Below the pieces are notes generated by a model. That model worked only from the letters and a program-made list of their open reading frames with translations, was not told where the DNA came from and searched no databases. From Chamaelirium japonicum (taxonomy: Eukaryota > Streptophyta > Magnoliopsida > Liliales > Melanthiaceae): DNA of 64,000 nt. Location of the stretch: contig OX393554.1 of assembly GCA_947650365.1 (NCBI GenBank), forward strand, positions 40,456,971 through 40,520,970, read 5' to 3'. A program made the translations under genes and the position numbers. This document shows positions 39,701 through 49,832 of this stretch, piece by piece. Within the stretch, counting starts at the first letter, position 1, and every line of letters starts with the position of its first letter.

Positions 39701-42700
39701 GATTTGACATAGAAAACCCCTGAATTGTCCCACTTCCATCGTGAAGAGTCTCTGTCGTCCCCGAGGGTGAAGGCTTCTAAAATCTGATAAAGATCAGCAA
39801 GTTGTCTCTGGAGAGTGTCCGGAATCGTCCGTCTGAATTTAACCGACCAGATACGACCCGATAGTGACTGCCGTCTGGGAGCGAACTGATGCTTGAGGAT
39901 CCCAAGCCAGACTATAGAGATCAAAGAACAAAGACGCTAAGCTATTATCATCGACCCAGTGATCTGTCCAGAATTTGATATTCTTGCCATTCCAGGTATC
40001 AACCTGGTGCTGATGCGGAAGGGGGCCCCAACCTTGCAAATGCCTTTCCAGAAGGGTGAAAGAGTGCCTGATTTCCTGCTCTTGGCCTGAAGAGGGGAAA
40101 AGCGTTTGAAATATCTTTCTCTGATAATAGACGACTAGTGATCACCCTGGTCATTTTGCAGCCTCCATCACCATTTCCCGAGAAGAGCTCGATTAAAGTC
40201 TTTAAGATTGGTAACTCCTAGGCCACCCTGATCCCTAGATTTACAAGTGATGCCCCAATTAGCTAGATGGTAGGAGCCAGCAGACCGGTCGGCCCCTTTC
40301 CATAGGAAGGCGCTACGAATCCCGTCTATTCTTCTGATAACCCAGGTTGGAATGAAGTAGAAGGCTAAGTAATAAGACGGGATAGAGGATAGCACCAGTT
40401 AACTAAGGTCAAGCGTCCGCCCAGGGAGAGGAGCTTCCCTTTCCAGTTGGATAATCGGCCTTCCACTTTCTCCACCACTTTAAGCCAATCGTTTCTACCC
40501 AGATTCCTGTTGCTGGCGGGGATGCCCAGATACTTCATCGGAAAGGAATCCAACTTACAATTCAACATAGAAGAGGCTAGGAGGCCCTTCTCCTAAGACG
40601 GACCTACGTAGTACAACAAACTCTTGGAGAAGTTAATCCGGAGGCCCGAACAGAATCCAAGCGCATACAAAATGATTTTCAGTACAGCCACCTGCTCTAA
40701 TTCCGCTTCACAGAAAAGGATTGTCTCGTCAGCAAAATGAAGATTGGAAATGCACCAGGAGTTACCTCGAATACCTCGGATAAGGTCCTGGGAGTTAGCA
40801 TTTTGCAGAATCGCATCAAAAGCATCAATAGCCAAGATGAAGAGAAAAGGGGAAAGCGGGCATCCTTGCTTAAGGCCTTTCCGCATACGAAAGTGGCCTC
40901 CTGAAGCACCATTAATCGAGCAGGAAAGCTTGGAGGAAGACAAGCAACAAGAAATCCAGTGAATCCACCGAGGAGAGAAACCTTTCGCACGCAAGGTGGA
41001 GAGAATAAATTCCCAGTGCAGTCTATCAAATGCCTTCTCGAAGTCAAGCTTAAGAACCAACCCTTCGGACTTGTACTCCTTCAGATGATAAGTGATCTCT
41101 TGGACAGAGGCAACACTATCCATAATCAGACGCCCTTTGATGAAAGCCGATTGGGATATGCTAATCAACTCATTTATGAAAGGGGATAGACGGTTTGCTA
41201 GGAGCTTCGTAACAATCTTGTAGATGTAGTTGGAGAGGCTAATGGGCCGGAAGTCCGACACAGAATCCGCTTCCGCCTTCTTTGGGACGAGAACGAGAAG
41301 AAAATAGTTTAGGCTTTCCAATGATGGAGAGGTCAATTCGGATTTATACCATGAAGGTCTAGAATAGAGTCTATTTTCTTGCTGAGACAACTGATAAAAA
41401 GATTTAGAGAGAATAAAAATAATTTATATATGGTTTTTTTTCGACTTAGAGAAGGCTTATGATTGAGTACCATGCGATGTAATTTGGTGGACTTTAAGGA
41501 GGTAAGAGGTGCCACAAGGTTATATTGAAGTGATTGAAGACATGTATGAGGGAGCAATTACTAGTATCAGAAGTAACTATGGCACTCCATCAAGGGTCGG
41601 CCTTATGCTCATAGCGTTTTACTCGTATCATTGATGAACTCACTGCTAATATTCAAGAAGAAGTATCGTGGTGTATGTTATGTGCAGATGATACAGTGTT
41701 AGTGGATGAGATAAGGATGTGATTAGATACTAAATTGGGATTGTGGAGGAAGACTTTGGAAGATAAGGGCTTAAAAATAAATCGATCTAAAACGAAATAT
41801 ATGAAGTGCAATTTTAATGAAAATTATAATGATAATGAAGCCCATTTCACAATTGATGGCCAAGTAGTACGACAATGTGATTGTTTTCGGTATCTTGGGT
41901 CTGACATACAGAAGAATGGAGAGATAAATGATGATATATCCAATAGGATTAGAGCGGGTTGGATGATGTGGAGAGTTGCCTTGTGAGTGCCATGTGATCG
42001 ACGCATGCCTTTAAGACTCAATGGTAAATTTTACAAGACAACAATAAGACCCGCAATGTTTTATGGTTCATAATTTTGGCTCGTAAAGAGAGCTCAGGTT
42101 TATACGATCGGTGTGGTAGAGATGAATATGTCGAGGTGGTTGTGAGGAAAAACTAGGATAGAGTGAGGAATGGGTGTATTAGGGAAAGTGTTGGACTGGC
42201 CCCTATTGAGGACAAGATAATGGAGAATAGATTAAGATAGTTTGGCCATGTACAATTTCAAAAAATATATATATATAGGGCAGAGGTGGCCCTGATAAAG
42301 AAAGGGTCCCAGATTAGTGTGGAAGGTCCAAGGAGGAGGGGATGACCTAGAATAACATTGATGGAAGTTGTTAGAAAAGATATAGAAAAACTTTCATTGA
42401 CAACATATATAACCCTAAATAGAAATAAATGGTGAAATAGGATTCATACAGCCGACCCCAAGTAGATAGGACATGGCTTGATGGTTATGTTATGCTTTCC
42501 TTGTTTTACAAGCAAAGGAAAATGCAAAAAAGATCAAAATCTTACCTCAAAAGGAACTTTGATGCAGACATCAAACATTCTTTCACTCGTGTTTACACTC
42601 GTCGTCGGAGGAGGACATTTCACCCGATGTTGCTCTGGTTGGAGGACAGACAGGCCCACTTGCACGGGAGGCCAGCACTATGGCCCAACGCCTTTTTCTT

Positions 42701-43057
42701 TTATTTAGACTTATTTAATGTTAAATTTATGTACGTATTTTTGGCTTATTTCCTTTTGTTTAGTCCCATATTGGTTGTGGGGACACATGCTATGTAAACA
42801 GGGGGTTATTTAAACACCCATGGACTCTTTATTATTCCCAATGAATGAAAAATATTGAAATTGCTGCTCTTTGTGAGTGCCTCTTCCTCATTGGTGCCAA
42901 CTCCAACAAACCCTAGGTGCCAACTCCTAGTATGCTCTCTTTTCCCTCCTTTATCTTCTCCCTATCTCTCAAATCTTCATCACAAGATTGCAAGCAAGAG
43001 GAAATCATATTTCAAAGAAGAAGAAGAAGAAACAGAGAATTGGAAAGGGGAGAAGCG

Positions 43058-43093
<36 letters not shown>

Positions 43094-45612
43094 ATTTATC
43101 TTTCTTTCTCTCTCTTTCTCTTCCCCCGCGGCCAGTTCCATCTCTATCTTTGTTTTTTCGCACAGTGAAGACACGTACAGGGACACGCGGCCCCTGTTCT
43201 GTGACCATAGAAAGACCAAAGTCTTTCTATTGGATCAAGGCACCCACCTGTGGTTATCAAGTTCCGAGGGCACCCCTGGGCTGCCAAGCAACCCAGATCA
43301 GATCTGCTAGTGCTGGTTGTCTTCCAGAGAGCACCTAGGGTGCCAGATCTGCTGAGGGCACCCACCACTGCCTTATTACTGTTTGCTGCCTTGTTTTGGG
43401 TCAATCGCAGCCCTTGCTTCCTCTACTGAATGCTGAAGGCAGCCCTTGCTGCTCCCGGTTGATTGCCAATTGCCGAGGACAACCCCAAGGCTTCCCGAGA
43501 AGCCCTAAAGTACTGAATTTGTGGCTTGTTGCTGATCTTTGAGGCTCTGTTCTTTGTGGAGATTGCTGATTTTTTCAAGAATCGACAACCGTTTCGCGTG
43601 ACTGGTTTGCTACCACATAGCACATATACCTGAATAAACCGGTTAGATCATTTTGATTTATTAAATAAATTATTTCTACATAAAAAATTATTGGAATTGA
43701 TAGGAAATCTTGGTAACAGTGCATGAACATGTGTCCTTTTTTAAAACAAGTTTAGCATTATTTTTATTTGAAAGCTTTTATTTTAAATAAATCTTATATA
43801 TCAACTGTTGAGCGAAACCCTTAGCCAGCGGAACCTTTTGGCTTCCAAACGATCAACCCCTCATATAAGAAAGACTTGACACTACATGCTTGCATATGCC
43901 ATTTAAATTAATCATATAACAACTTGCTTGAAAACTGTGCAATTGAATCTAAATCATTTAATGTCATATTGGGATTGTTTAATTGAGTCAATTGTTGATC
44001 TGTTACATCATATTGGCCTTTTGCATTAGTGTCATGCACCAGACTTGAGCCCTACTTCTTTCTTCCCTTCTCCTTGTCACTCTTCTTTCTCCTTTTTCTT
44101 CCCTTTTTTCCTTCTACTTTTTTATTTTATGATTTTTTGTAATTCCTATGTCCGGAAGTCAGAGGAGAGGTAGCACAAGACTCCTTGAGGCAAAAGAAAA
44201 TAAAAGGATGGAAAGGGTCCCGCCCCCTCAGGAGAGGAATGATGATCCTCCTTGTACCAGTGGATGAGCTCTATGATTTCTGGACGGGTCATATTCCTCT
44301 CCCTGTGGGAAAAGAGTCTAGCTGACCACTTATATTGATGTATTGGGTTTTTTAAGAAACCTCCCTATCACGTTTGCAACGAAGTCCCTCTTTTATAGAA
44401 AATTCAAAAAATCCCTGGAAGAATAATATTTGGTAGAAAAATGTATTATTTACGATTTTTATCCAATTCTGCAAAATAAATACAAGGAGATGATAGGTGC
44501 TCCTTGATGCATCATAGATTCTCCAACATCTTCACGGTTGAAATTTTGATAATCTATGATTATACTTAATGAACTTCATTTAATGAACAATTGAAATCTG
44601 TCAAAACAAAATCATTAAAAACAAAATCTAAAGCATGTTATCGTAAATGAAATATTCAATTTGAACCCAAAATGATAATCTTTATTGTAAATGGGTAAGG
44701 TGTAATAGGAATTTGGTCTATCTCAAGACTGATTAAATCCAAAACTAATCTATTACAACAATCCCATATTTTCCTGTTCCCCAACCTGCTCTTATACTCT
44801 TATGCTGATATGTTATTATTCTGTCTTATGGCTTAAATGGGCATTAATTTAGGTTCATTCTCACGCTATGGAGTTAAGATGCTCAAAATTTTAATGAAAC
44901 CTTCTCATTTGAATTTTACAGGTGAAGTTTGACTCTATATGTCAGGAAACAAAGGTTTGGTTGTACTAATCCTTTTCTTCTACAAGTACTGTTGAAGATT
45001 TGATGTTTAAATAAAGCTTGTAGAAGTGTTCCTATGTTGATTTGTAGCCTTAAAAAATGTATGCCACACTATTAGTGGTCGACCACTAGGGATATTATCG
45101 TCATCTGATCGCCCTAGCAGTGGGGCACCAATGAACAGAAGACCCTAGAGGGGAATTGCATTTGAATCAGTTAGAACATGCATCCCAATCTATTGTTTTC
45201 TTTCTCTTGCTTTTTTCCATTCTCCTATGTAGTTCCTTTCTCTTTTCCTTTGTTGCTTCTTAAATTTAATCCCTTGGTCTTCAACAGTAATATGCTTGCA
45301 GAACATACATGGTTGATTTCTCTCCCCTTAATGTGGACCAAAACATCTCATTCCATTGAATGAAACCGTCAGCCACTACATGTACCGTAGCATCTGATAC
45401 AAAATCTGTTACCTTATCCTTTTCTAGTGTGTGCGCAATGCTTGAAGTAGTTTTATGGATTTCTCTTGAAGTGTTTGTATGCTATCCTTACCATCACTAA
45501 AGCTAACTACTTTGTATGATTTGTGTAGGTCGGAAATGCAGATTTCATTGAATGGGTTTTCCTCATATATTCCTTCGACTATGGATTGAAAACTTTTTAT
45601 CTAGTGCAGTAA
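24747..45612 (+). CDS. NNF1: NNF1/PMF1-like kinetochore protein, five exons
   Basis: Five short exons, all phase 0, join to one protein-like reading. Exon 1 is 24747-24851 (MADGSQAPPVASRHSALKTS ... AFSKE). Exon 2 is 27696-27764 (DVRKAFPSFTNAEIESLYSM, FVQ). Exon 3 is 35314-35343 (VTKSLHENIE). Exon 4 is 44922-44954 (VKFDSICQETK). Exon 5 is 45529 to about 45608 or 45612 (VGNADFIEWV ...). Each is bounded by AG and GT. The pattern matches the N-terminal helices of Nnf1/PMF1, a subunit of the Mis12 kinetochore complex that links centromeric chromatin to microtubule binders. Exon 5 fits less well (IEWVFLIYSFD where an acidic VEQLVEEQSLD-like segment is usual) and then stops, unless GTAAGG at 45609 is a donor. 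The C-terminal coiled coil is not seen before the retrotransposon at 46496, so the gene may continue past the window, be truncated, or be a pseudogene. Confidence 0.6.
24852..27695 (+). other. Intron 1 of the NNF1-like gene
   Basis: A 2.84-kb intron with GT at 24852 and AG at 27694-27695. At about 26170-26440 a stretch with gggtctataaaaagaccttc and a downstream leader resembles an LTR promoter fragment, but no LTR boundary or partner was found. At 25620-26010 lies a degenerate region of accgactataccgaccgat-like dyads. No other gene is supported. Confidence 0.5.
29080..30015. mobile_element. Foldback element with CCA-rich core
   Basis: Left arm at about 29095-29175 (aattatattatttgcatat, aaacatattatgttgtg) is inverted relative to the right arm at about 29955-30010 (atatgcaaataatataatt, cttaatatgtttg). 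Between them lies a region dominated by CCA/CAC triplets (29260-29720). Open frames over the core are products of the triplet repeat. The family is unknown and no duplication was resolved. Confidence 0.5.
32300..33821 (-). mobile_element. Probable small non-autonomous LTR element
   Basis: Two direct repeats, 32300-32637 and 33461-33821, share gattgatgct at the start, ctcctaccctttattcttct-like sequence, and an end of atcctaaagg form. Read on the minus strand, the right copy ends in CA and is followed after five bases by TGGTATCACAACATC. That resembles the initiator-Met tRNA primer site TGGTATCA. The internal part is about 820 bp with one 88-codon open stretch at 32916-33182 that I cannot assign. 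No clear polypurine tract was seen. Size suggests a TRIM- or LARD-like element; the copies are diverged, so it is old. Confidence 0.4.
33828..34108. mobile_element. 281-bp MITE with agggtaaattaca TIRs
   Basis: Perfect 13-bp ends agggtaaattaca and tgtaatttaccct. Inverted similarity continues inwards (tttgattttctaacacaa-like against ttgtgtaagaaaatcaaa). A target duplication is not certain. It starts a few bases after the right LTR of the small LTR element. Confidence 0.7.
34140..34260. repeat. Pyrimidine-rich tract
   Basis: About 100 bp of ttctcccttcttctccttct-type sequence within intron 2, low complexity. Confidence 0.7.
37020..39080 (+). pseudogene. RTE-type LINE relic, 5' part with endonuclease
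   Basis: Plus-strand non-LTR relic. A repeated 5' leader (37150-37345) is followed by an endonuclease reading: RKVNIALSQETKWKGGNTKE, then SAYGPQVGLDENVKKQFWKD and RGYERVHGGQGFGDRNVIGD. This is the RTE-clade pattern common in plants. Multiple stops and frameshifts are present. It ends at a site whose coding context (ILESQFGF) resumes at 41347, showing the later L1 insertion. Confidence 0.75.
37150..37345. repeat. RTE 5' leader tandem repeat
   Basis: About three copies of a roughly 69-bp unit with taggtcgtcac, ggcgcgccacaac and gattgtggtgagaaat. It lies just before the coding part of the RTE relic. Confidence 0.75.
39081..39093. repeat. Target duplication, left copy
   Basis: caattcggattta, identical to 41334-41346. 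These flank the L1 LINE inserted in the RTE LINE. Confidence 0.75.
39094..41333 (-). pseudogene. L1-type LINE, 5'-truncated, inserted in the RTE LINE
   Basis: Minus strand, about 2.24 kb. The RT domain reads ISLSNYIYKIVTKLLANRL, SQSAFIKGRLIMDSVASVQE, LDFEKAFDRLHWEFI and LKQGCPLSPFLFILAIDAF. The catalytic box is FADE instead of FADD. Then come SFPMKYLGIPASNRNLGRND and the zinc-binding RVT segment (KTRIFMWLAIREKILTRVNL, CPLCHAHKEDVNHLFLRCP), followed by GLCWSIWRKRNARVF. Frame breaks occur near 40590, 40380, 40100 and 39900. The 3' end abuts aataaataaa-like sequence (minus strand) and the 13-bp target duplication. Less decayed than the RTE host element. Confidence 0.85.
41334..42490 (+). pseudogene. 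RTE-type LINE relic, 3' part with RT
   Basis: Continuation of the RTE relic. DLEKAYD is followed by GYIEVIEDMYEGAITSIRSN, MLCADDTVLVDE (catalytic ADD intact), LGLWRKTLEDKGLKINRSKT and CFRYLGSDIQKNGEINDDIS. The C-terminal region ends near NRNKWWNRIHTADPK at about 42465. Stops interrupt it in several places. The position and order agree with the 5' part at 37020-39080. Confidence 0.8.
42491..43620. other. Possible solo LTR or leader-like region, unresolved
   Basis: Contains tagtcccatattggttgtgg (42761) and a TATA-like gttatttaaacacc at about 42807. An (GAA)n stretch lies at about 43016 and a (CT)n tract at 43062-43090. This looks like a plant LTR promoter region, but no paired repeat or TG...CA boundary could be fixed. 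Open frames through it follow the low-complexity tracts. Confidence 0.3.
43060..43110. repeat. (CT)n microsatellite
   Basis: About 30 bp of CT followed by tttct-type sequence. Confidence 0.9.
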
Positions 45613-46495
45613 GGGTTATTGTTACTTCGATTAGATCAATCAGAAAGAATCAGCTTACAATTGTCACTAGTGTATGATTGCTTTAAGGGCGAAAGAGTAG
45701 TAAATTAATTTTTCTCCTACTAATGGACATGGTATTGAAATTGGAGAGTGGGGCCCTGACCATGCAAAGGTTTTGATTTGCTAGTGGAGCAACGTGGACC
45801 TGCAGATTGTTAGTTTGAGTGTTGGCAGGTAACTTGTGAATGAGTGTTTTTGCATATTGAGTCATAGTACATGGTATTGAGTCTCAAGTCTGGTTTGGAA
45901 AAGACACAAGCACAAGGGAGACTGAAGCTGCTCCGAAAGGACTCAAGTTGAAGAGAATGGATTCGTTTTCATAGGGACATATATGTGGCCATAGAAACTT
46001 AGAGAGCTCTTACTTGCATGGTATTCTTGTTTCATCTAAGTTGATTCATATGGTTTCTGAGTTTTAAATGAGTGTTAATTGGATTTGTTCATGTTTAGAT
46101 TTGGAATCATGTGTTTAGTTTAGTTTTGATTCGATTTCAATTGAATTCTTAATGATTTAAATGTGTGAATCGAATCATTGTATACCGTTTTATGTGTGTG
46201 AGGTTTTGGTGTTGAATCGGTTTGAAAATATGTTTTGAAAACACTTGAAAAACCTCTTTTTGCTTAAATCAGTCACAGGTGATCGATATAAGTCATTTTC
46301 GGATCTTTGTGCATCTTTGAATAAATTTCATTAATCCATTTTAGTTGGTTTTAACAATTGATGTTCGATGATTTCTAAGCTTAAAAAGTGTCTTAAACGA
46401 TCTTGATTTATTGCTCAAGTTTGGTTTTTGATCGGGTTCGAAAATGGTTTCAAAATGATTAGTTTGGTAGTTTTTGTACTAGGATGATTGATCAT
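45613..46495. other. Region between the last recognised NNF1-like exon and element 2
   Basis: AT-rich. No exon continuing the NNF1-like frame was found. The last five bases, atcat (46491-46495), should be the left target duplication of the LTR element. Confidence 0.4.
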
Positions 46496-48914
46496 TGTGG
46501 ACGCGGAAAAAAGCGCGGGTCGTCTTTATTGCGAATCACACAAGATTACAATTGTGGCCGGGACCCGGGTTGCTCGGGTGTAGCGAGTCCGGGTTGCGGC
46601 GAGTTTTGATCAGGGGATTGTGGGAAAGATCTTCTGGGGGATCCCTTTGATCCGCGTCTCCACGTGGTGTTCGTGCGAGAGCTCTGAAGGGGCTGCCCAG
46701 GACAGGGGTTTTACTGGGAGAGGGTTTTGGAGAGGCTAAGGAATGTCCACCGTTGCTTTGTCCCTTCCGTGCTTCGCGCTTTCTCGGCTAGGGGGTTTTC
46801 GGCTTCGTTCCTCGGTCTTCGCGTCTTCCTCGTTCCTTGCTTGACCTCGGTGTCCTTGATCGTCGGTTCGCGGCGTCGATCTAGCTTTTGGCGTTGGCTT
46901 TGGCTTTGGCTTTTTGGCTTTGGCTTTGCTCCGGCGTGGCTCTGGCTTTTGCTTTGCTTCGGCGCTTGCACTTGGACGTAGCTGGGAGAGACTTGCGATG
47001 CTTTCGTTCTTCCGGACTTCGCGTCGTATCGGCTAGAACGTGCGGTGCTTTTGCTCGTGGCCGGCGTAGTCGCTTGGCTTTGGCACTTGCGTTGCTTTGG
47101 CGCGGGCTTTACTGGGGCTTTGCTTTGGCTTCTTGCGTTGGCTTTAGCTTTGGCGTCAACTCGATCTTCTTCTTCGAACGACGTGGGCTACTTCTCCGGT
47201 GCTTCGACGGTTTACGTATCGACTGGACTTCTCTTCTTCTCCGGGCTTCTTTGGCGTGATCGGAGTCGAAGAATGCTTTCGAAGATGGTGGGGGCAGCAC
47301 CGATCTCCGTGCGACGGTTGTGGCGTCGGCTTTTGTTGATGAAGACGACGAGGGTAGCGACGGTCTCCGTGCGACGGTTGTAGCGTCGGCTTTTGTTGAT
47401 GAAGACGACGAGGGTAGCGACGGTCTCCGTGCGACGGTTGTAGCGTCGACTTTTGTTGATGAAGACGACGGGGTAGCGACGCTTCAGACGATCTGCTCCA
47501 GGCTTTCTTCTTCGTGGATGGGGCAGGCGTTAGTCGAAGACGACGGGGTGATGACGCTTCGCTTCTCTCCTCCGGGCTTTGGGGCTTGATCGGGATCGAG
47601 GATTTGTTGGAGCCGACGGGGTAGTGCCGCTCCTCTTCTTCTCCGGGCTTTTGAGCTTGATCGGAGCCGAAGCTTGTTGGAGACGACGGGGTAGTGCCGC
47701 TCCTCTTCTTCTCCGGGCTTTTGGGCTTGATCGGAGTCGAAGCTTGTTGGAGACGACGGGGTAGTGCCGCTCCTCTTCTTCTCCGGGCTTTTGGGCTTGA
47801 TCGGAGTCGAAGCTTGTTGGAGACGACGGGGTAGTGCCGCTCCTCTTCTTCTCCGGGCTTTTGGGCTTGATCGGAGTCGAAGCTTGTTGGAGACGACGGG
47901 GTAGTGCCGCTCCTCTTCTTCTCCGGCCTTTGCTTCTGGCGTCTTCGGAGTCGAAGGGTTCTTCTTCTCCGAGCTTTCTTCTTCGTGCACGGAGTCGAAG
48001 GGATGATCTTCGTGTGCAAGGGTCTTCACATTGATGAGGACTTTCAGTAAGCCGATCCCTCGGGACAGGCTTGACTGTGCCTCGTGAAGCCTTGGGTCGA
48101 TGAAGAAGCGTCTCCTCTTCTGCAGAGCTCTGGCGTTTCGTCTTCAATTTTCCGACCATTTTTTCCTTCCCCCACCCCCTCTATTTATAGGCAAAGAGGT
48201 GGGGAGAGAGATATGGGAACTTTTTAATTTTAAATCCCTTTTGTATCTCTCTCATAATTACCCGGATTTTATTCATCCGTTGATGAAGGGAATAACATTT
48301 AGTTGTTTTCCTTTTCTGGCGGGTGCAATTATGGCTGGATTTTGCGCACGAAATCGATGGCGATCGGGCGCTTCGTCTTGTGCGTCGGATCGAGGGATCG
48401 GCGCAGATCCGCGTGTGTGCAGACGTCATACGCTACCTCCCCCCGCGCATGGCGGTATTTTTTCCTTTTCTTTCTTTTCTTTCCTTTTCTTTTCTTTCCT
48501 TTTTCTTTTCTTTCCTTTCTTTTCTTTCCTTTTTCTTTTCTTTCTTTTTTTCTTTTCTTTCTTTTTTCTTCCCTTTCCTTGCAGGGCCGGCCGACCTCTC
48601 CATGGGGTTCGGTCCCCACTAGGGCCGGCCCTATAGGGTTCGGACCCTAGTAGGGGCCGGCCCCTCTTGAGGCGGGGTCCGAGTCCGTGTCGGCGCGCGC
48701 GAGTCGGGTCCGCGTGTCGGGTTTGCATCCACGTCTGCGCGCGCGAGTTGGGTCCGCGTGTCGGGTTTGCATCCACGTCTGTGCGAGCGAGTTGGGTCCG
48801 CGTGTCGGGTTTGCATCCGCGTCGGCGCGAGCGAGTTGAGTCCGCGTGTCGGGTTTGCATCCGCGTCGGCACACGTAAGTCGGGTTCGGGTCCGACGAAA
48901 TTCGTGTGTCTACA
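46496..48914 (-). repeat. 3' LTR of element 2
   Basis: 2,419 bp. On the plus strand it runs from tgtggacgcggaaaaaagcg to ttcgtgtgtctaca. Internal arrays: about three copies of a 60-bp unit (47300-47475), about four and a half copies of a 70-bp unit (47630-47935), a (CTTTT)-rich tract (48465-48575), and five copies of a 44-bp unit (48680-48890). Open frames on both strands follow these arrays and are not called as genes. Confidence 0.95.
48181..48190 (-). promoter_or_regulatory. LTR TATA box (3' LTR)
   Basis: CTATAAATAG on the minus strand, in the orientation of gag-pol. The same sequence lies at 63346-63355 in the 5' LTR. Confidence 0.75.
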
Positions 48915-48930
48915 AATGCCCCCTCAAGGA
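48915..48930 (-). other. Polypurine tract of element 2
   Basis: The minus strand reads TTGAGGGGGCATT directly before the LTR start TGTAGACACACG. This is where second-strand synthesis is expected to begin. Confidence 0.8.
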
Positions 48931-49021
48931 CGAGTGCGTCGGTGAGAGCGTGTCGGGTTTGGACACGTAGGAATCGTAGAGCGCTTGTCCTTGATTCCTT
49001 TTGTGGGAGGGGTTGGAGGTC

Positions 49022-49029
49022 TATTTAAG
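49022..49029 (+). promoter_or_regulatory. Possible TATA box of antisense gene 2
   Basis: TATTTAAG on the plus strand, followed 15-25 bp later by a C-rich start region. It lies 1.3 kb before the most likely ATG, so a long leader or a spliced 5' UTR would be needed. Confidence 0.35.
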
Positions 49030-49053
49030 GACCCCTACCCCCCTTCATTCGCC

Positions 49054-49288
49054 GTTGTGCTTCTTTGCGAAGGTTCTGTCGGCTTCTGGAGACCGTTGTC
49101 GGAAGAGAGCTGCCTGGGGTTGCACGAGACTTGCTCCGTCTTCCCGGTGTCGCCTCTTTCGTCGTCGGCGTTGTGTTTCTTCGCGAAGGTTCTGCCGGCT
49201 TCTGGAGACCGTTGTCGGAAGAGAGCTGCCCGGGGTTGCACGAGACTTGCTCCGTCTTCCCGGTGTCGCCTCTTTCGTCGTCGGCGAT
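49054..49288. repeat. 117-bp tandem duplication
   Basis: Two copies containing ttctggagaccgttgtcgga and ttgcacgagacttgctccg, about 95% alike by eye, in the 3' region of element 2. Confidence 0.85.
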
Positions 49289-49399
49289 GGTGCGCGATTT
49301 TGCGGTCGTTGCGAAGGCGGGTTCGAAACGGCGTTGTGGCGATGACCGAGGCGGGGAGGATGTAGGAGCGTGGCTGAGGTGCGGGTCGCCTTCGCCGCC

Positions 49400-49500
49400 T
49401 CTCTCTTCCTCCTTCTTCTTCTTCTTCTTCTTCCTTTCTTTTTTTTTTTCTTTCTCTTCTCTTTTTTTTTTTTTTTTTTTTTTTTTCTTCCTTCTTCTTC
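49400..49500. repeat. CTT and poly-T tract
   Basis: (CTT)n passing into runs of T. Further poly-T runs lie at 49938-49958 and 50087-50103. Confidence 0.9.
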
Positions 49501-49642
49501 GGCTCCGGGCTGCATGGGCAGCAGCGGCAGCAGCGCCGGGCGCACGCGGGGGCTGCGCGCGGGTGGCGCGAGGCCGGAGGCGGCGCGGGCGCAGGCGGCC
49601 GGCGGTGCAGCGGTGCGGGGTGCGCACGGGGCTGCGCGCGGC

Positions 49643-49832
49643 GGTCGGGGTCGCGGGCGGCGCGCGGAAGCCGGGGCCCGAGCGGGTCGGGGTCGCGGGC
49701 GGCGCGCGGAGGCCGGGGCCCGAGCGGGTCGGGGTCGCGGGCGGCGCGCGGAGGCCGGGGCCCGAACGGGTCGGGGTCGTGGGTGGCGCGCGGAATCCGG
49801 GGCCCGAGCAGGTCGGGGTCGTGGGCCGGCGA
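49643..49832. repeat. 42-bp GC-rich tandem repeat
   Basis: About four and a half copies of a 42-bp unit with cgggcggcgcgcgg and ccggggcccgagc. The unit is a multiple of three, which produces long open frames with a 14-residue Arg/Pro/Ala repeat on both strands. These are not supported as genes. Confidence 0.9.

Larger units (their letters stand above)
35344..44921 (+). other. Intron 3 of the NNF1-like gene
   Basis: A 9.58-kb intron (GT 35344, AG 44920-44921). Most is an RTE LINE relic (37020-42490) split by an L1 LINE (39094-41333). From 35344 to 37019 no gene is supported; a short repeat of cgaagggtaccaaacactt occurs at about 36270 and 36360. From 43620 to 44921 it is AT-rich with nothing recognised. 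Confidence 0.5.

Noticed and set aside
42491..43620. Complete solo LTR
   Set aside because: Promoter-like features only; TG...CA ends and a target duplication could not be located.
47156..48159. Long Arg/Ser/Pro/Glu-rich frames in both LTR copies of element 2
   Set aside because: They follow the 60- and 70-bp arrays on both strands and lack any recognisable domain; LTR sequence, not genes.
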